From Kiritimatiellales bacterium (GTDB taxonomy: Bacteria > Verrucomicrobiota > Kiritimatiellia > Kiritimatiellales > Pontiellaceae), in contig QKAU01000014.1 of assembly GCA_003246265.1 (NCBI GenBank), positions 27,699 to 91,698 of the forward strand: a DNA stretch of 64,000 nt. The letters are read 5' to 3'. A model generated the notes under the pieces. The model ran no database searches. It saw only the letters and a list, made by a program, of their open reading frames with translations, and was not told the DNA's origin. Below are positions 9,177-20,270 of this stretch, piece after piece (the first letter of the stretch is position 1; each line of letters begins with the position of its first letter). The position numbers were made by a program, and so were the translations under genes.

Positions 9177-9309
9177 TCTTCCTTTTCCGTTCTCCATCTG
9201 CCCCGGTTTCTGCGGATGCAACCCGACGACCCTGCGGTTGGATCCGGCCACCCGGTTGCCTGCCGGCAGCCTCGGTCGCAATGCCACCTCTCTCCTTGGG
9301 GCATGGACT

Positions 9310-9340
9310 GCGCCCTGCATGCATGGAGCATGCAGGGCGC
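9310..9340. repeat. Perfect 12-bp inverted repeat, 7-nt loop
   Basis: GCGCCCTGCATG-CATGGAG-CATGCAGGGCGC downstream of the 9351-12587 gene; no T-tract. Confidence 0.7.
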
Positions 9341-9350
9341 TGATGGCAAG

Positions 9351-12300
9351 CTACTGCTGTTGGATATCCAGATGCATGAAGTACTGGCCCTTGTCCAGCG
9401 GCACCAGCATCGTGACTTCGTCCCAGTAGTAATCCAGGGTCCGGGTATCCACGATCGCGCCGGCAGGGGGCGCATACGATCCGAACACCAGGTCTTCGGT
9501 GCCTTCGCACTGGACCGCGATGCCCGCGACCGGATCGCGCTGGACCACATAGACATACCTCATGTAGTCCACCCCGTTCGTATGGACCAGGCTCATGGCT
9601 GGAAGCGTCCCGACGCTGGCGCCATCGAGAGGATCGCCGCCAAAGGCATACTCCCTGAGGTTGTCCACGCCGTCCTTGTCGGGATCGTCGCCGGGCGCGG
9701 AATTGCCCGAACCCAGTTCAGCCTCGCCGGACCAATATTCGTACGATGTTTGATTGCCACCGGTCTGGACCTCGAACGTACGAAGGTTCAGGTACGGCGC
9801 CTTGTCGCAAAAGAACCCGACGGCCGTGATATCGGTCAGCGTGGAATTGTCCGCCAGCGCGGCGCCGACCGTCATGGACGTGTCGGCCACGATATTGAGC
9901 TGATACCAGGTTTCGTTCGCTGCGCTGCCGTAGCGGACATCCTTGGTGTCGGTCGCCTCCCCGTCGGAAAGGGTGAAGCCGGGAGTGGATACGTACCATT
10001 GGCCATTGTTTAGAATGGCGGCGCGCATCTTGCCGCCCCCGTCGGTCCAGTTCACCGTTTCGATATAGATGCCCAGCGCGCTTTCGTTGAGGTTGATCCG
10101 GTCCGGAGCGGCATCCTCCCAGGCCATGTCCGGGACCAGGACGTAGGCCAGGATGCGCGGCGCATCCGCGTTCCACCCGCCGTACAGCATGAACTTCTGC
10201 CCGACGGCGCTCTGGTTGAAGACGAACTTGTCGGAGCCCGAACAGATGCCGTTGGTGTGCGTACGCTGGATCAGGCCGTAGAGCGTCGGCCCCATGTAGG
10301 TCGCCGAACCTCGCACTTCGCCATGCGCCACCAGCGGAATGGAAGTCCCGTCCAGGTAGGAGACGGTATTGCTGACGACGCGGCTCTGGTCCAGGAAGAA
10401 GGTGGATCCACCTGCATAGAGGTCCTGTCGGGAACCATTGAGGTCCACCACGCGGACCATGGCGCGCGGCACTCCGCTCGTTACCGCGGAATCCGCGAAG
10501 TCCGGGACGAGATCGGGATCGAAATTGGCCCGGACCGTGTAGAAGTTGGTCACCGTATTCCAGCGCGGGGCGTCGCGGTAGCTCGTCCCCATGTAGTTTT
10601 CCGCCACCACATACTGCTCCCCGCCCTCGGTTTCCATGGAGAGGGTATAGCTCCGGGCATCCAGCACGTCGCTCCAACCCAGCAGGATCGCACGGTCTTC
10701 GGCGGTCACATCGGTGAACACCGGCGGAACAACCGTGGGAAGGTTGTTCGTCGTATGCGCCAGCCCCACCCCGGAAACCGTGGCATGCAGCAGGCTGTCG
10801 CGCTCGTAATCCGTATTCGGAGCGATGCCCGAAGCCTGCGCATTGTACGAGTGGCCCATGGCGAAGAGGCCCAATCCGGCATCGTACATCCCCTCCGCAT
10901 GCCCCAGCGAATAGGCGACGAGATCCTGCGTTGCCACCACGCCGTTGACCAGGTTGGAAATCATGGCCCAGGCCTGGTATTGCCCCGCTTCGCGCGTGCG
11001 CCGCAGCTTCCAGGTGATGCGGAGCGGATCCGTGTAGAGCTTCAGCGGGAGCGCGGCATCCGAGGCCCACTGGCCATCGAGGATCTTGTGCTTCGGATTC
11101 CAGTTCGCTTCATAGCGCCAGAACCTTAGCATCTTCTGGTCTTCGAAATAGATCTCCAAGTGGCCCTCGTACGTGGTCTTCAGGCTGAACAGGGCCATGG
11201 TCGGCTTGTTGAACTTCAGCGAATCCGTCGTGTTGGCCGCAAGACCGAAGTCCAGGATGAACTGGTGGTTGAAATGGGCGCACCCTTCCCGTTCCGGCAC
11301 GGCGGATGGCGTTGCGCTGACCACCAGATCGATATACCCCTCGACGGCGTCGTCCTGTCCGTTGCGAATCAGGCGATCCAGGTACACGGCGTTTCCTTCC
11401 GCGGTATCGAAATCGGCCGTGGTGGCCACCGTGTCGGCGACGTTGGCCGAATTGGTGGCGATGACGGCAAATGCGTTGCTTCCACTGCCGGTAATCGGAC
11501 CCCAGTCGGCCGTGTCGGCCAGGTCGCCTTCGGCGTATGCCGAAAAGTCGCCCGAAAAGACCGGCGCCCCGACATACAGCGGACTGGGCGTAACCTCCGC
11601 TTCCGGGGAGGCGGTGGAATCCCCTCCGGGGAACGTCGATTTGACCACATAGTAATAGGTGGTGCCGTTGGCCGCCGAAGGATCCGTGTAGGATGTTCCA
11701 TACACCAATACCGGGGCATCCGTATAGGAGCCGCTGACCGTCGACCGGTAAACGAGGTATTGGCCAGCACCCGGAACGGTCGCCCACGAGATGTAGGCCT
11801 CGCCATCGCCGGGCAGGGCAGAGACCCACTCCGGGGCCACGATGACCGGATCAAGCCGTTCAACCGCGATGCGGTCGAGAAAGAGTCCGGTGCCGCTCTG
11901 TACGGGGATGCCGGCATTGAGGCAGAAGAATACGTTGGCCCCCGACCAGAGGTCTGCCCGGGTAATGACATCCTTGGCCAGGCTCAACGGCGCATTGCTG
12001 GCCAGGTTCACGAATTCGATGGTGGCGCTGAATTCATTCGTAATGCCCGATTTCGTGACCGTGTAGACCATCCGCAACGGATCGGTATCATCGTCTACCG
12101 ACACGATGCCGCGCGGATCGTAGCCGCAGTCGTCGATCGTGTCCGCCGGGACGTAGGTGTCGGTGAACTGCGAGTCCGGAGACGAGCGGATCGATCCGCG
12201 CTCCCATTCGCTGTAGTGGACGCGCCCCAGCATCGCGTGGGATCCGCCGGTCGCGCCCGGAACGCCGCTGTCCTGCAGCCCGGCATGCCAGAAGGTCTGG

Positions 12301-12587
12301 TTCGCCGTGCCGTTCTCCTGGTGGGCACGGTAGTCCACCGTAATCCTCACGGAGTCCCCCGGCATCATCGCGATGGCACCGCTTCCGGCAAGCACCATCG
12401 AGCCGCCATCGGCCGCGATCTCCAGCTCTCCGCTTTCCACGATGAACGCATTGGTTGACGCAACCCAATTCCCCAACCCGTTCAAATCGACGCCCGATCC
12501 ATAACCGAAAGGTTCGTCGATCACCACTTCCGCCCGGCCCATGCATGCCGACAGCAGCAGACACAGCCCCATCGTCTTGGATTTCAT
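9351..12587 (-). CDS. Large secreted multidomain protein (LamG-like, fibronectin-III-like modules, C-terminal Ca-binding-type motif); no catalytic domain recognised
   Basis: Signal peptide MKSKTMGLCLLLSACMGRAEV; FN3-like APEWVSALPGDGEAYISWATVPGAGQYLVYRST; C-terminal DDPDKDGVDNLREYAFGGDPLDG. Confidence 0.7.
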   Translation of the reverse strand: MKSKTMGLCLLLSACMGRAEVVIDEPFGYGSGVDLNGLGNWVASTNAFIVESGELEIAADGGSMVLAGSGAIAMMPGDSVRITVDYRAHQENGTANQTFWHAGLQDSGVPGATGGSHAMLGRVHYSEWERGSIRSSPDSQFTDTYVPADTIDDCGYDPRGIVSVDDDTDPLRMVYTVTKSGITNEFSATIEFVNLASNAPLSLAKDVITRADLWSGANVFFCLNAGIPVQSGTGLFLDRIAVERLDPVIVAPEWVSALPGDGEAYISWATVPGAGQYLVYRSTVSGSYTDAPVLVYGTSYTDPSAANGTTYYYVVKSTFPGGDSTASPEAEVTPSPLYVGAPVFSGDFSAYAEGDLADTADWGPITGSGSNAFAVIATNSANVADTVATTADFDTAEGNAVYLDRLIRNGQDDAVEGYIDLVVSATPSAVPEREGCAHFNHQFILDFGLAANTTDSLKFNKPTMALFSLKTTYEGHLEIYFEDQKMLRFWRYEANWNPKHKILDGQWASDAALPLKLYTDPLRITWKLRRTREAGQYQAWAMISNLVNGVVATQDLVAYSLGHAEGMYDAGLGLFAMGHSYNAQASGIAPNTDYERDSLLHATVSGVGLAHTTNNLPTVVPPVFTDVTAEDRAILLGWSDVLDARSYTLSMETEGGEQYVVAENYMGTSYRDAPRWNTVTNFYTVRANFDPDLVPDFADSAVTSGVPRAMVRVVDLNGSRQDLYAGGSTFFLDQSRVVSNTVSYLDGTSIPLVAHGEVRGSATYMGPTLYGLIQRTHTNGICSGSDKFVFNQSAVGQKFMLYGGWNADAPRILAYVLVPDMAWEDAAPDRINLNESALGIYIETVNWTDGGGKMRAAILNNGQWYVSTPGFTLSDGEATDTKDVRYGSAANETWYQLNIVADTSMTVGAALADNSTLTDITAVGFFCDKAPYLNLRTFEVQTGGNQTSYEYWSGEAELGSGNSAPGDDPDKDGVDNLREYAFGGDPLDGASVGTLPAMSLVHTNGVDYMRYVYVVQRDPVAGIAVQCEGTEDLVFGSYAPPAGAIVDTRTLDYYWDEVTMLVPLDKGQYFMHLDIQQQ

Positions 12588-12771
12588 TCCATGCTCCTTT
12601 CCTTGCCCTTGGATGTCGCTTCCCTGCCTGCCCCTTCGTTCCGCCTGTGCGCAGATTCATGGAACAGTTAACATTGTCCATGTATATACAGGCGGACGGG
12701 AAGGGCCTACCCCTACCAAAGATAGGTAGCCCCCATGCATGGTGCGCGACGGTGCCGGAGGGCGGCTCCGC

Positions 12772-13401
12772 CTATTCGTGCAGATGGAGAATGCCGCGCT
12801 TGTAGGCGATGGCCACAACCTGGGTGCGGTCCTGGGCCCCCAGCTTTTCGCGGAGGTTCCCCACATGGAATTTCACCATCGGGAGGGAAATCCCCAGGAT
12901 GTCGGCAATCATCTTGTTGCTGTTTCCATCGGGAAGCAGTCGAAGCACATCCATTTCGCGGGGGGTAAGCTGGCCGTGCTGCATGCGTTGTTCAAGCCGC
13001 TGGGCAATGGACGCGGGAAAGAACGTGCCGCCTGCGGCCACTTCGCGGATGGCTTCCATCACATCCTCCACATCGCGCGCATTCTTGGATAGATATCCTT
13101 TCACACCGGCCTGGACCGCCCGCCAAATGTCCTCCTGCGCCTCGAAGACGGAAAAGAGGATGATCTTCGCGCCGGGAAACTCATCCAGCATCCGCCGGGC
13201 GCACGAAATGCCGTCTTCGCCGGGAAGGCGGTAGTCGAGGGTGACCACATCGGGCCGCAACGTCCGGAAGAGCTCCAAGGCCTCTCCGGCCGTGGCGGCC
13301 GAACCGACCGCCTCAAGCCCCTCCTCCAGGGCCATGGCCCCCGCCAATCCAAAGCGCAGGACGGCATTGTCGTCCACAATCAACACCGAAATGTTCTTCA
13401 C
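12772..13401 (-). CDS. NarL/LuxR-family response regulator
   Basis: [86 protein letters not shown] start at 13401 overlaps the kinase stop codon. Confidence 0.93.
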   Translation of the reverse strand: MKNISVLIVDDNAVLRFGLAGAMALEEGLEAVGSAATAGEALELFRTLRPDVVTLDYRLPGEDGISCARRMLDEFPGAKIILFSVFEAQEDIWRAVQAGVKGYLSKNARDVEDVMEAIREVAAGGTFFPASIAQRLEQRMQHGQLTPREMDVLRLLPDGNSNKMIADILGISLPMVKFHVGNLREKLGAQDRTQVVAIAYKRGILHLHE

Positions 13402-15599
13402 GAATCCTGCTCCTTCCGTCCATCGATCGGCACTTCGACGGCCACACGGGTTCCTTTGCCGCTGCTGGCAATCTCCAGGCTCCCCCCCATCTGCATGCAG
13501 CGCTCCCTCAAGCCCTGGAGCCCGAAGCGCCCGGCGGGGGCAGCGCCCTCCGGGTCGAAACCGCACCCGTCATCCACGATTTCGAGCCGCAACAGCGCCG
13601 GGCTGCCGGCGAGGACCACCCGTATGGTTCGTGCTCCGGAATGCCGGACGGCATTGGCAACGGCTTCCCGGGCAACCAGCAGCAGGTTGCGCTCGATGCT
13701 TTTCCGGCATGGCGCGATCCCACCGCGCACTTCAACGTCGATCGTCCCGTCGAACCGGCTGGCAGCCGGGGAGAAGGACGCCTTCAGCGCATCCGGCAGA
13801 TCCATTCTTTCCAGCAGGCCGGATCGCAGGTCGAGGATCGCCCTGCGCGACTCATCCCCGCAGTAGCCCAGCATGTCCTGGACCGCCGCAAGGCCCTGCC
13901 TGCTTCTTTCCACATCCGCTTCGATCGTCTGCAGGCATGCCCCGAGCTGCGCAGCCAGCTCCCCATCGTGCTTTTCCGCAAGCCTGGCCGATGTCCGGAT
14001 GGAATCCAGGACGGCCCCGAGATACTTGTCGATGAACTTCCGGCAACTCTGGAGCTGCACGGCGGTACCCGTCAGCCCCTGGTCCAGATGATCGTGCAAC
14101 TCGCGTGCAACGCGTTGCCGCTCATTGAGGATGCTCTCCCGTTCGATCTTTTCCGCGATGATCCCCGTCTGCTTCCTGATGGTACGCCGAAGCAGCGCAA
14201 CCCAGGCCCCGACGATGCCGAGGCACGCCATCAGGGTGCCGCTGAACCACAGGAGATGCTCGGCATCCCACCAAGGCGCCATCTTCGTGACCGTGATCGC
14301 GGACGGGTCGCCGAGCTCCAGCATGAATCCCTCGGCCTTGATCTGCCAACTCACCTCGTCGTTGGGAATGAGGTGGCATATGCCCACCAGGCGCACGCGG
14401 GATCCCGGACGAAGCCTCGTGGCATCGAACCCCTCCCCGGCCTTCAACTCCGCGCGGAACAGCAGCCCGCCGGCCCGGCAGAGCAAGCTGGCACGTCGCA
14501 CCTCTTCCGGACTCGCTTGCGAAGGAGCATACGACTCGCCCACGTTGACCAACTCCGCATCGATGCGGACCAACTCCTGGTGGAAACGTGTGTCGATCGG
14601 GGTTCGGGTATCAAGCGCCACCGGTACCGGAACGGCATCGACCCCGACCTTCCGCGCCCTTGCGACGCGGAAGGAGGGCTTGATCGGCTCGCGCCACGCG
14701 ATGCCGGCCAGCTCCACGACATCGCCCGGAGCGAGCGGCTCGCTCCACTCCGGAAGCACGGCTTTCATGCTAGCCCGGGAACCGCGCAGATAGATGTCGC
14801 GGTGGGCTGCATGCGTGATGGTGGCGCGCACATGGACCAGCTGGTCGCTGTCGAAGTTGCTCCGCAGCAATTCATGGATTTCGGCCAGGCCGGTCTCCGC
14901 CGGCTTCGGCCCAACCCGCACGAAGTCGCTGGCGGAGTCGCAAAAGAAGACCCGGCCGGTATACTGCCGGTCTTCGTTGAACACGGTGCCGAGGACGGCA
15001 TTGAAGCGGACGCGTGTGAACATCAGTCCGGCGAGCTTCTCCAACTCCTCCGGCCGGAGGACCAGATGCACCTTGTAGACCCCGCCGTACATCTCGACCA
15101 TCAGCGTGATCGACTGCAGCCCGGGCGAAACCAGCATGTCGACCAGCCGCCCTTCCACCGATCTCCACTGGCAATCGAGCAGACTGTTGTTGATCTCCTC
15201 CGGCCCGAGACGGGGCGCGGACGGCAGCGGCTTCCGGGCCAGCACCTCCACCGACCGGGCCAGCACGGTCGGGGAATAGCCGCCCTTGGTGGTCACGCCC
15301 CTGACGCGAACGATATCGCCTGCCGCGACGTTGAGGAAGAGCGAGGCATCCTCCTCCCGCTCGATGTAGATGCCGTCGGTGCCGTCGTAGACGAAAACAC
15401 CGAACATATGGACATCGCACCGGACCACCTGGGCTTCCAGTTCGACGGGCAGGGCCTCGGCGGCTTCGGCGGGGGCCAAGTGCCGGATCTGGCCGATCGA
15501 GTGGAGCGGCCCCCGGGCGCCCACGGGCACGGCCCACAGGATGAGGACGCAGGCAAGGACTGGGGCAGGCAGTGCCCGGCGAATACCGCGATGCAACAT
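13398..15599 (-). CDS. NarX/DesK-type sensor histidine kinase (HisKA_3 + HATPase) with a large extracytoplasmic sensor region
   Basis: [45 protein letters not shown]-type N box (read as [17 protein letters not shown]), [36 protein letters not shown]. Start uncertain (ORF opens at 15659). Confidence 0.88.
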   Translation of the reverse strand: MLHRGIRRALPAPVLACVLILWAVPVGARGPLHSIGQIRHLAPAEAAEALPVELEAQVVRCDVHMFGVFVYDGTDGIYIEREEDASLFLNVAAGDIVRVRGVTTKGGYSPTVLARSVEVLARKPLPSAPRLGPEEINNSLLDCQWRSVEGRLVDMLVSPGLQSITLMVEMYGGVYKVHLVLRPEELEKLAGLMFTRVRFNAVLGTVFNEDRQYTGRVFFCDSASDFVRVGPKPAETGLAEIHELLRSNFDSDQLVHVRATITHAAHRDIYLRGSRASMKAVLPEWSEPLAPGDVVELAGIAWREPIKPSFRVARARKVGVDAVPVPVALDTRTPIDTRFHQELVRIDAELVNVGESYAPSQASPEEVRRASLLCRAGGLLFRAELKAGEGFDATRLRPGSRVRLVGICHLIPNDEVSWQIKAEGFMLELGDPSAITVTKMAPWWDAEHLLWFSGTLMACLGIVGAWVALLRRTIRKQTGIIAEKIERESILNERQRVARELHDHLDQGLTGTAVQLQSCRKFIDKYLGAVLDSIRTSARLAEKHDGELAAQLGACLQTIEADVERSRQGLAAVQDMLGYCGDESRRAILDLRSGLLERMDLPDALKASFSPAASRFDGTIDVEVRGGIAPCRKSIERNLLLVAREAVANAVRHSGARTIRVVLAGSPALLRLEIVDDGCGFDPEGAAPAGRFGLQGLRERCMQMGGSLEIASSGKGTRVAVEVPIDGRKEQDS

Positions 15600-15684
15600 T
15601 CCAGTATCCTGCATGATCGCATACCACAAAGAAAACACGCCGATGTGCAGGAGGAGCATCCCGCACCCCGGAGCCGGGCCGGAT

Positions 15685-17427
15685 CTAACGGCCGACGTCG
15701 ATCTTCACGCTGCCTTGGATCCCGCCCGTCAGGTAGCTCGCACTCCGGCTGTCGGCCATGGGTTCGGCATCGTCCCAGGAATAGGCGGTGATCCGCACCT
15801 GGCCCTTCCGGTGCGCCGTGACCGTGCCGAACTTGTCGACCGTCGCGATCTCCGGATCGCTGGAAACCCATACCACGCCGCGCCGCGTCGCATTGCCGGG
15901 AATAACCTTGCATGCGAGCTGCTTCGTGCCGCCCACGCGCAGCGGCTCCTCGCCCTTGACCACCTCCAGCCGCTCGACGGGAACGTAGGCATGCGCATCG
16001 AGCACCTCGCCCAGCATCTCGTACCCGCGCCGCTGTTCCGGCGTGAGGTGTTGCAGGTCGAGCCCGGCAGAGTGCCACTTGTTCCAGGCGTCCTTCACCT
16101 TCACCTTCCGGTCGCCCGCCTCCTCCATCGGATCGCTGCGCAGGTCGAAGAAGCGCCCCGCGGGATAGTCCGCGTCGGGGGCGTAGCGCTTGAAGTGCTT
16201 GTCGAAGGCGTAGGCGATCACCGTGTCCTGCTGCGTATAGCGGTTGTTGCCGTTGTACCAGGTATAGATCGTCCGCCGGTGCTCGGCCTTCTCTCTTCCG
16301 GTGGCCTGCGGCCAGAAGCTGATACCGTCGATCTCGCTCCTGTTGGGCACCTCCACGCCCGTCGCCTCGCAGAGCGTCGGCAGGATGTCGGTCAGGTTGA
16401 CCAGTCCATCGTAGACGCTCCCGGCCGGGATGGCCCCGGGAGCGCGCAGCAGCAGCGGCACGTGCAGGCCGTTTTCCTTGTTCCCCCCCTTGCCCCCTTC
16501 GAACGCGGTACCGTCGGGGAGGGTGTGCACGAAACACTCCTTGGTGCCGTTGTCGCCCATCACGACGACGAGTGTATTCTTGCGCAGGCCCGATTTTTCG
16601 AGCTGGTCGAGCACGTTGCCCACCATCTTGTCCATGTAGGCCAGCATGTCGGGGAAATAGCGGCGGTCGTCGCCCTTGAGGTGGCCATAGTCGCAAGTGT
16701 TGTTGACGTCGAAATCGTCGAACACGGCCTTGGGGCGCGTGTCGGGCGTGGGCGTGTGCTCGTCGTGGACCAGGAGCATCGGATAGTAGAGGAAGAAGGG
16801 CTTCTCCTTGTGGCGCTTGATGAAATCGATCGCAAAGCGGTTGACGATGTCCGGCCCGTAGTAGCGCCGGCCGGTCTCGGGGTCGATGCCGCGATAGTCC
16901 TCCACCTTCCCGTTGACGACCATGTTCGGATCGATGAAGCGCCGCCCCTCCTTTTCCACGTCGAAGCAGCAGAACTCGTCCCAGCCGAACTCGTAGATGT
17001 AGTCGCGCCCGGCGATGTCGCGCGTGCCGCGCGTCTGCTTCCATTTCCCCACGATGCACGTTTCGTAGCCGGCCCGATGGAACAGGTCGCCAAAGGTGAT
17101 GTCGGACGCATGCTGCGACTTGCACTGGAGATAGTTGCGGTCGTTGTTCATCCCGCTCATCAGCGCGATGCGCGTCGGTTCGCACAGCGGATAGGCATAG
17201 GCGCGGTCGCAGCGGAGCCCGTCCGTGGCGAGGCTGTCGATCCGCGGGGTGCCGAAGCGCACTTCGCTGAAGAATCCCTCCTTGGAACTGATCCGGTCGG
17301 CGCCGTAGGCCGTGATGCCGTAGTGGCTCAGGTCGTCGATGAGAAAGAACACCACGTTGGGCTGGCCCGCCCGCGCCGCATCGCATGCCAGGAGTCCCAG
17401 CAACATCCCTATCTGCCTGACCTTCAT
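15685..17427 (-). CDS. S1 sulfatase with C-terminal BIG2/Ig-like domain
   Basis: [19 protein letters not shown], active-site CEPTR ([14 protein letters not shown]), C-terminal [37 protein letters not shown] upstream of start at 17427. Confidence 0.9.
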   Translation of the reverse strand: MKVRQIGMLLGLLACDAARAGQPNVVFFLIDDLSHYGITAYGADRISSKEGFFSEVRFGTPRIDSLATDGLRCDRAYAYPLCEPTRIALMSGMNNDRNYLQCKSQHASDITFGDLFHRAGYETCIVGKWKQTRGTRDIAGRDYIYEFGWDEFCCFDVEKEGRRFIDPNMVVNGKVEDYRGIDPETGRRYYGPDIVNRFAIDFIKRHKEKPFFLYYPMLLVHDEHTPTPDTRPKAVFDDFDVNNTCDYGHLKGDDRRYFPDMLAYMDKMVGNVLDQLEKSGLRKNTLVVVMGDNGTKECFVHTLPDGTAFEGGKGGNKENGLHVPLLLRAPGAIPAGSVYDGLVNLTDILPTLCEATGVEVPNRSEIDGISFWPQATGREKAEHRRTIYTWYNGNNRYTQQDTVIAYAFDKHFKRYAPDADYPAGRFFDLRSDPMEEAGDRKVKVKDAWNKWHSAGLDLQHLTPEQRRGYEMLGEVLDAHAYVPVERLEVVKGEEPLRVGGTKQLACKVIPGNATRRGVVWVSSDPEIATVDKFGTVTAHRKGQVRITAYSWDDAEPMADSRSASYLTGGIQGSVKIDVGR

Positions 17428-17453
17428 CCCATGCCTCCCAGGTGGACGGGCGC

Positions 17454-18713
17454 CTATCGCTTCTGCGCCGCCTTGAATCTTTGGTTCTCTTCCCCAATGC
17501 GCTTTCGCTGCTCCCCTGTCAGCCCCTGGCGATAGTAGACGTCCGGCCGGTGGTAGGTCCCGGTCCGCTTGAGCACGGGATCGTCCACATCGAGGCTCAG
17601 GTCGCAATCGAAGCGCGCGAGGATCGAGTGGTTGTGCTCCCACGTGGTCGCGTTGGTGAAATGCGAAATGCCCCAGGTGATGCCCCGGCGGCCCTTGGCG
17701 TCGACAAAGGCATCCGGAATGAACGGCCCGGCGGCGCGCGGCATCAGGTCGACGATCGAGGCGATGCTGAAGTTGACGCCGTCCTTGGCGAACTGCACGG
17801 TGTAGTGCTCCGTACCGTCGTGGATGACCAGCGCCGCGATGCCGTCCTCGAACGGGAAAAGGGTCGTTTCATGGCCGGAGTTGATGACCGGGTTGAGCGG
17901 ATGCTTCTCGAACGGACCCAGGGGATCGTCGGCGATCGCCAGCCCCTGCATGCGGACCAGGTTCGGAGCGCCGTCTGCATCGGCCTTGTAGTAGAGGTAG
18001 ATCCGGCCGTTGTAGACCAGCGGGTAGGGATCGTGGATGGTGTACTGGTCCCAGGCGCCCTCCGGCCCGTTGGGAATCACCACCTTGTTGCAGGGAGTCC
18101 ATGGACCGTCGGGGGAATCGGCCCAGGAGGCCGTTACCGGGCAGTAGTCGCCGCGCTTGCCGCTGGCCTCCATGAAGCCCTGGTAGTAGAGGTAGTACTT
18201 CCCCTTCCAGACCAGGATGTCGGACGTGCATACCGAGCGCCACCCCACATTCGGCTTCGGCGGGCGCGGCACCGCCACCCCCTGCTCTTCCCAGGTGAAG
18301 CCATCGTTGCTGGTGGCATACCAGATATCGCAGAGGTCCCAGTCCGTGGAAGGGATGGTATCGCTGCATTTCTGCGGCCCCTTCGGCGGGGTGGGCGTAT
18401 TCCTGTGGGTATACCAGACGTAGTATTTGCCCTTGGCGAAAATGACCTTCGAGGGATCGCGCCGCGTGATCGTCCCGTCGCCATCGTGGTAGTCGAACCC
18501 CTTCAGCTCGGTATACTTGAACTGCGTGAAGAGCTCGTTGTCCTCCGGCCGGGGAGCCCGGTAGTCGGTATAGAGCCGCTCCATCGCTTCGCTGAGCGGC
18601 ATGTCCGGCTTCTGCTTCGGAAGCACAAAAGGGAATCCCTGCATCGAACCCTCCTCCGCAGCCGCTCCCGCCGCCACGGCAACCGCCATGCTCCACAACC
18701 ATGCCGCCTTCAT
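17454..18713 (-). CDS. GH117-like five-bladed beta-propeller hydrolase (candidate alpha-1,3-(3,6-anhydro)-L-galactosidase)
   Basis: [63 protein letters not shown] and [46 protein letters not shown]43-clan is the fallback call. Confidence 0.65.
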   Translation of the reverse strand: MKAAWLWSMAVAVAAGAAAEEGSMQGFPFVLPKQKPDMPLSEAMERLYTDYRAPRPEDNELFTQFKYTELKGFDYHDGDGTITRRDPSKVIFAKGKYYVWYTHRNTPTPPKGPQKCSDTIPSTDWDLCDIWYATSNDGFTWEEQGVAVPRPPKPNVGWRSVCTSDILVWKGKYYLYYQGFMEASGKRGDYCPVTASWADSPDGPWTPCNKVVIPNGPEGAWDQYTIHDPYPLVYNGRIYLYYKADADGAPNLVRMQGLAIADDPLGPFEKHPLNPVINSGHETTLFPFEDGIAALVIHDGTEHYTVQFAKDGVNFSIASIVDLMPRAAGPFIPDAFVDAKGRRGITWGISHFTNATTWEHNHSILARFDCDLSLDVDDPVLKRTGTYHRPDVYYRQGLTGEQRKRIGEENQRFKAAQKR

Positions 18714-18931
18714 GCCTTGCCTCCCCGTTGTACCGTCACTCGCAGATGCCCATGCATAGTGCAGCAACCAATTTCCATAGCCTCATATCCGCGTCTCCAA
18801 CAGTTCAACTCCATGGCCGCCACGGCCTGCCTGCGTCCGGAGTCCACGCAACATCGGGACAAGCTATCCGGCCCTGGCCAGGAAGGGTAGTATCCCTTCG
18901 GCTAGGCGTGACGAAGAGGGAGGTCCGGCAC

Positions 18932-20269
18932 CTATTCCGCGACCAGCCGCAGCCAGTTCAGGTTCACGAGCTTGGTGGATCCCCAGTCGGGCTTGAACAG
19001 CACATAGAGGTCGTGGACCCCTTCGACGGGTTCGAGCAGCGGCTGCGTTTCGGTGCTCCAGACATCCCAGCCGCCCGTGTGGGCGGCGGGAAACTTCGCG
19101 ACGACCTTGCCCCACTCCTTGTCGATCCGCACCTCGAAGAAGCCGTCGCGCTGCCCGCATGCCACGCGCGCCTGGAGCTTTTTCGCGCCGGTAAAGTCGA
19201 CCCGGTCGAAGCGCACCATCCCGTTCGGCTTCGTTTCGCAGACCATCCATCCCTTGTCGCCTCCATCGACGACGAAGGCGGTTTCGCAATTCCTGATCTC
19301 GCTGTGCCGGTCGACCTCGATCCGCTCGCCGACGCCGGGGGTGCCGATGCCGCGCAGGGTCGGGACCACCTTCCCGATCGTTCCATCCTCCTTGAACTCC
19401 ATGTAGTCGGCCCGCATGGAGCGCAGCTTGTTGAAGCCGCTCACATCCCACCAGTGGTAGAAGAGGATCCATCTGCCCTGGTATTGTTCGATCGAGTGGT
19501 GGTTGGTTCCATTGGAGATGTTGTCCATGATCTTGCCCTGGTAGGTAAAGGGCCCCAGCGGGCTGCTTCCCATGGCGTAGCCGATCGTGTAGCCCTCCTC
19601 CGGAAAGACGTGGGCGAAGGTGAAGTAGTACCGTCCCTCGCGCTTAAAGAGGAAGGACCCCTCCTTGTAGCCCGCAGGCAGGTGCTCCACCTTGGCCGGC
19701 GGCGCGGCGATCTCGCGCATGTTCTCCTTGAGCGGGGCCACGAACAGCTCCTGCCCTCCGCCGAAATAGAGGTAGGCCTTCCCGTCGTCGTCCACGAAAA
19801 GGCCCGGATCGATGCCGCTCACGCCTTCGATATAGTTCGCTTCCCAGCTGAACGGCCCTTCCGGACGGTCGGAAACCCCGACCCCGATGCGCCGGAAGGC
19901 ACTCTTGTCGGCCGGTTCGGCCGGATAGTAGTAGTAGTATTTGCCATCCTTGCGGATGCAGTCCGGCGCCCACATGGCAAACGAATCGCGCGTGCCCCAC
20001 GGCACCTCGTTCTGGTCGAGCGCGGAACCCAGGTCGGTCCAGGTTGCGCCGCCATCCAGGCGGAAGATGTGGTAGCCGGGCATGCAGAACCGCGGCATGT
20101 CGACGCCCGGCGGCGGAAACGCGTCGCTCGACGGATAGAGGTAGAGCGCCCCGTCGAACACCCGTGCGGTCGGGTCGGCCGTGTACAGGTGCGTCACCAG
20201 GGGATTCTGCGCGAAGCCCTCGGAAACCAGTCCAGCGAAAAACAGCAATGCGGCAACGTGTTTCATCAT
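18932..20269 (-). CDS. GH43-family glycoside hydrolase with C-terminal CBM6-like domain
   Basis: ADPTARVFDGALYLYPSSD, WAPDCIRKDGKYYYYYPA, GIDPGLFVDDDGKAYLYFGGG, HHSIEQYQGRWILFYHW, CBM6-like tail. Confidence 0.85.
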   Translation of the reverse strand: MMKHVAALLFFAGLVSEGFAQNPLVTHLYTADPTARVFDGALYLYPSSDAFPPPGVDMPRFCMPGYHIFRLDGGATWTDLGSALDQNEVPWGTRDSFAMWAPDCIRKDGKYYYYYPAEPADKSAFRRIGVGVSDRPEGPFSWEANYIEGVSGIDPGLFVDDDGKAYLYFGGGQELFVAPLKENMREIAAPPAKVEHLPAGYKEGSFLFKREGRYYFTFAHVFPEEGYTIGYAMGSSPLGPFTYQGKIMDNISNGTNHHSIEQYQGRWILFYHWWDVSGFNKLRSMRADYMEFKEDGTIGKVVPTLRGIGTPGVGERIEVDRHSEIRNCETAFVVDGGDKGWMVCETKPNGMVRFDRVDFTGAKKLQARVACGQRDGFFEVRIDKEWGKVVAKFPAAHTGGWDVWSTETQPLLEPVEGVHDLYVLFKPDWGSTKLVNLNWLRLVAE

Positions 20270-20270
20270 C

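Noticed and set aside
13641-15791. 716-aa plus-strand ORF
   Set aside because: Antisense to the sensor kinase, whose conserved HisKA_3/HATPase motifs fix the coding strand; long antisense ORFs are expected at this GC content
15541-17535. 664-aa plus-strand ORF
   Set aside because: Antisense shadow of the sulfatase; no recognisable domain
18885-18910. Regulator box upstream of GH117-like gene (CCTAGCCGAAGGGATACTACCCTTCC)
   Set aside because: Contains GAAGGG-N6-CCCTTC just after the GH43 stop, so it is equally well a weak terminator hairpin; not listed as an independent operator
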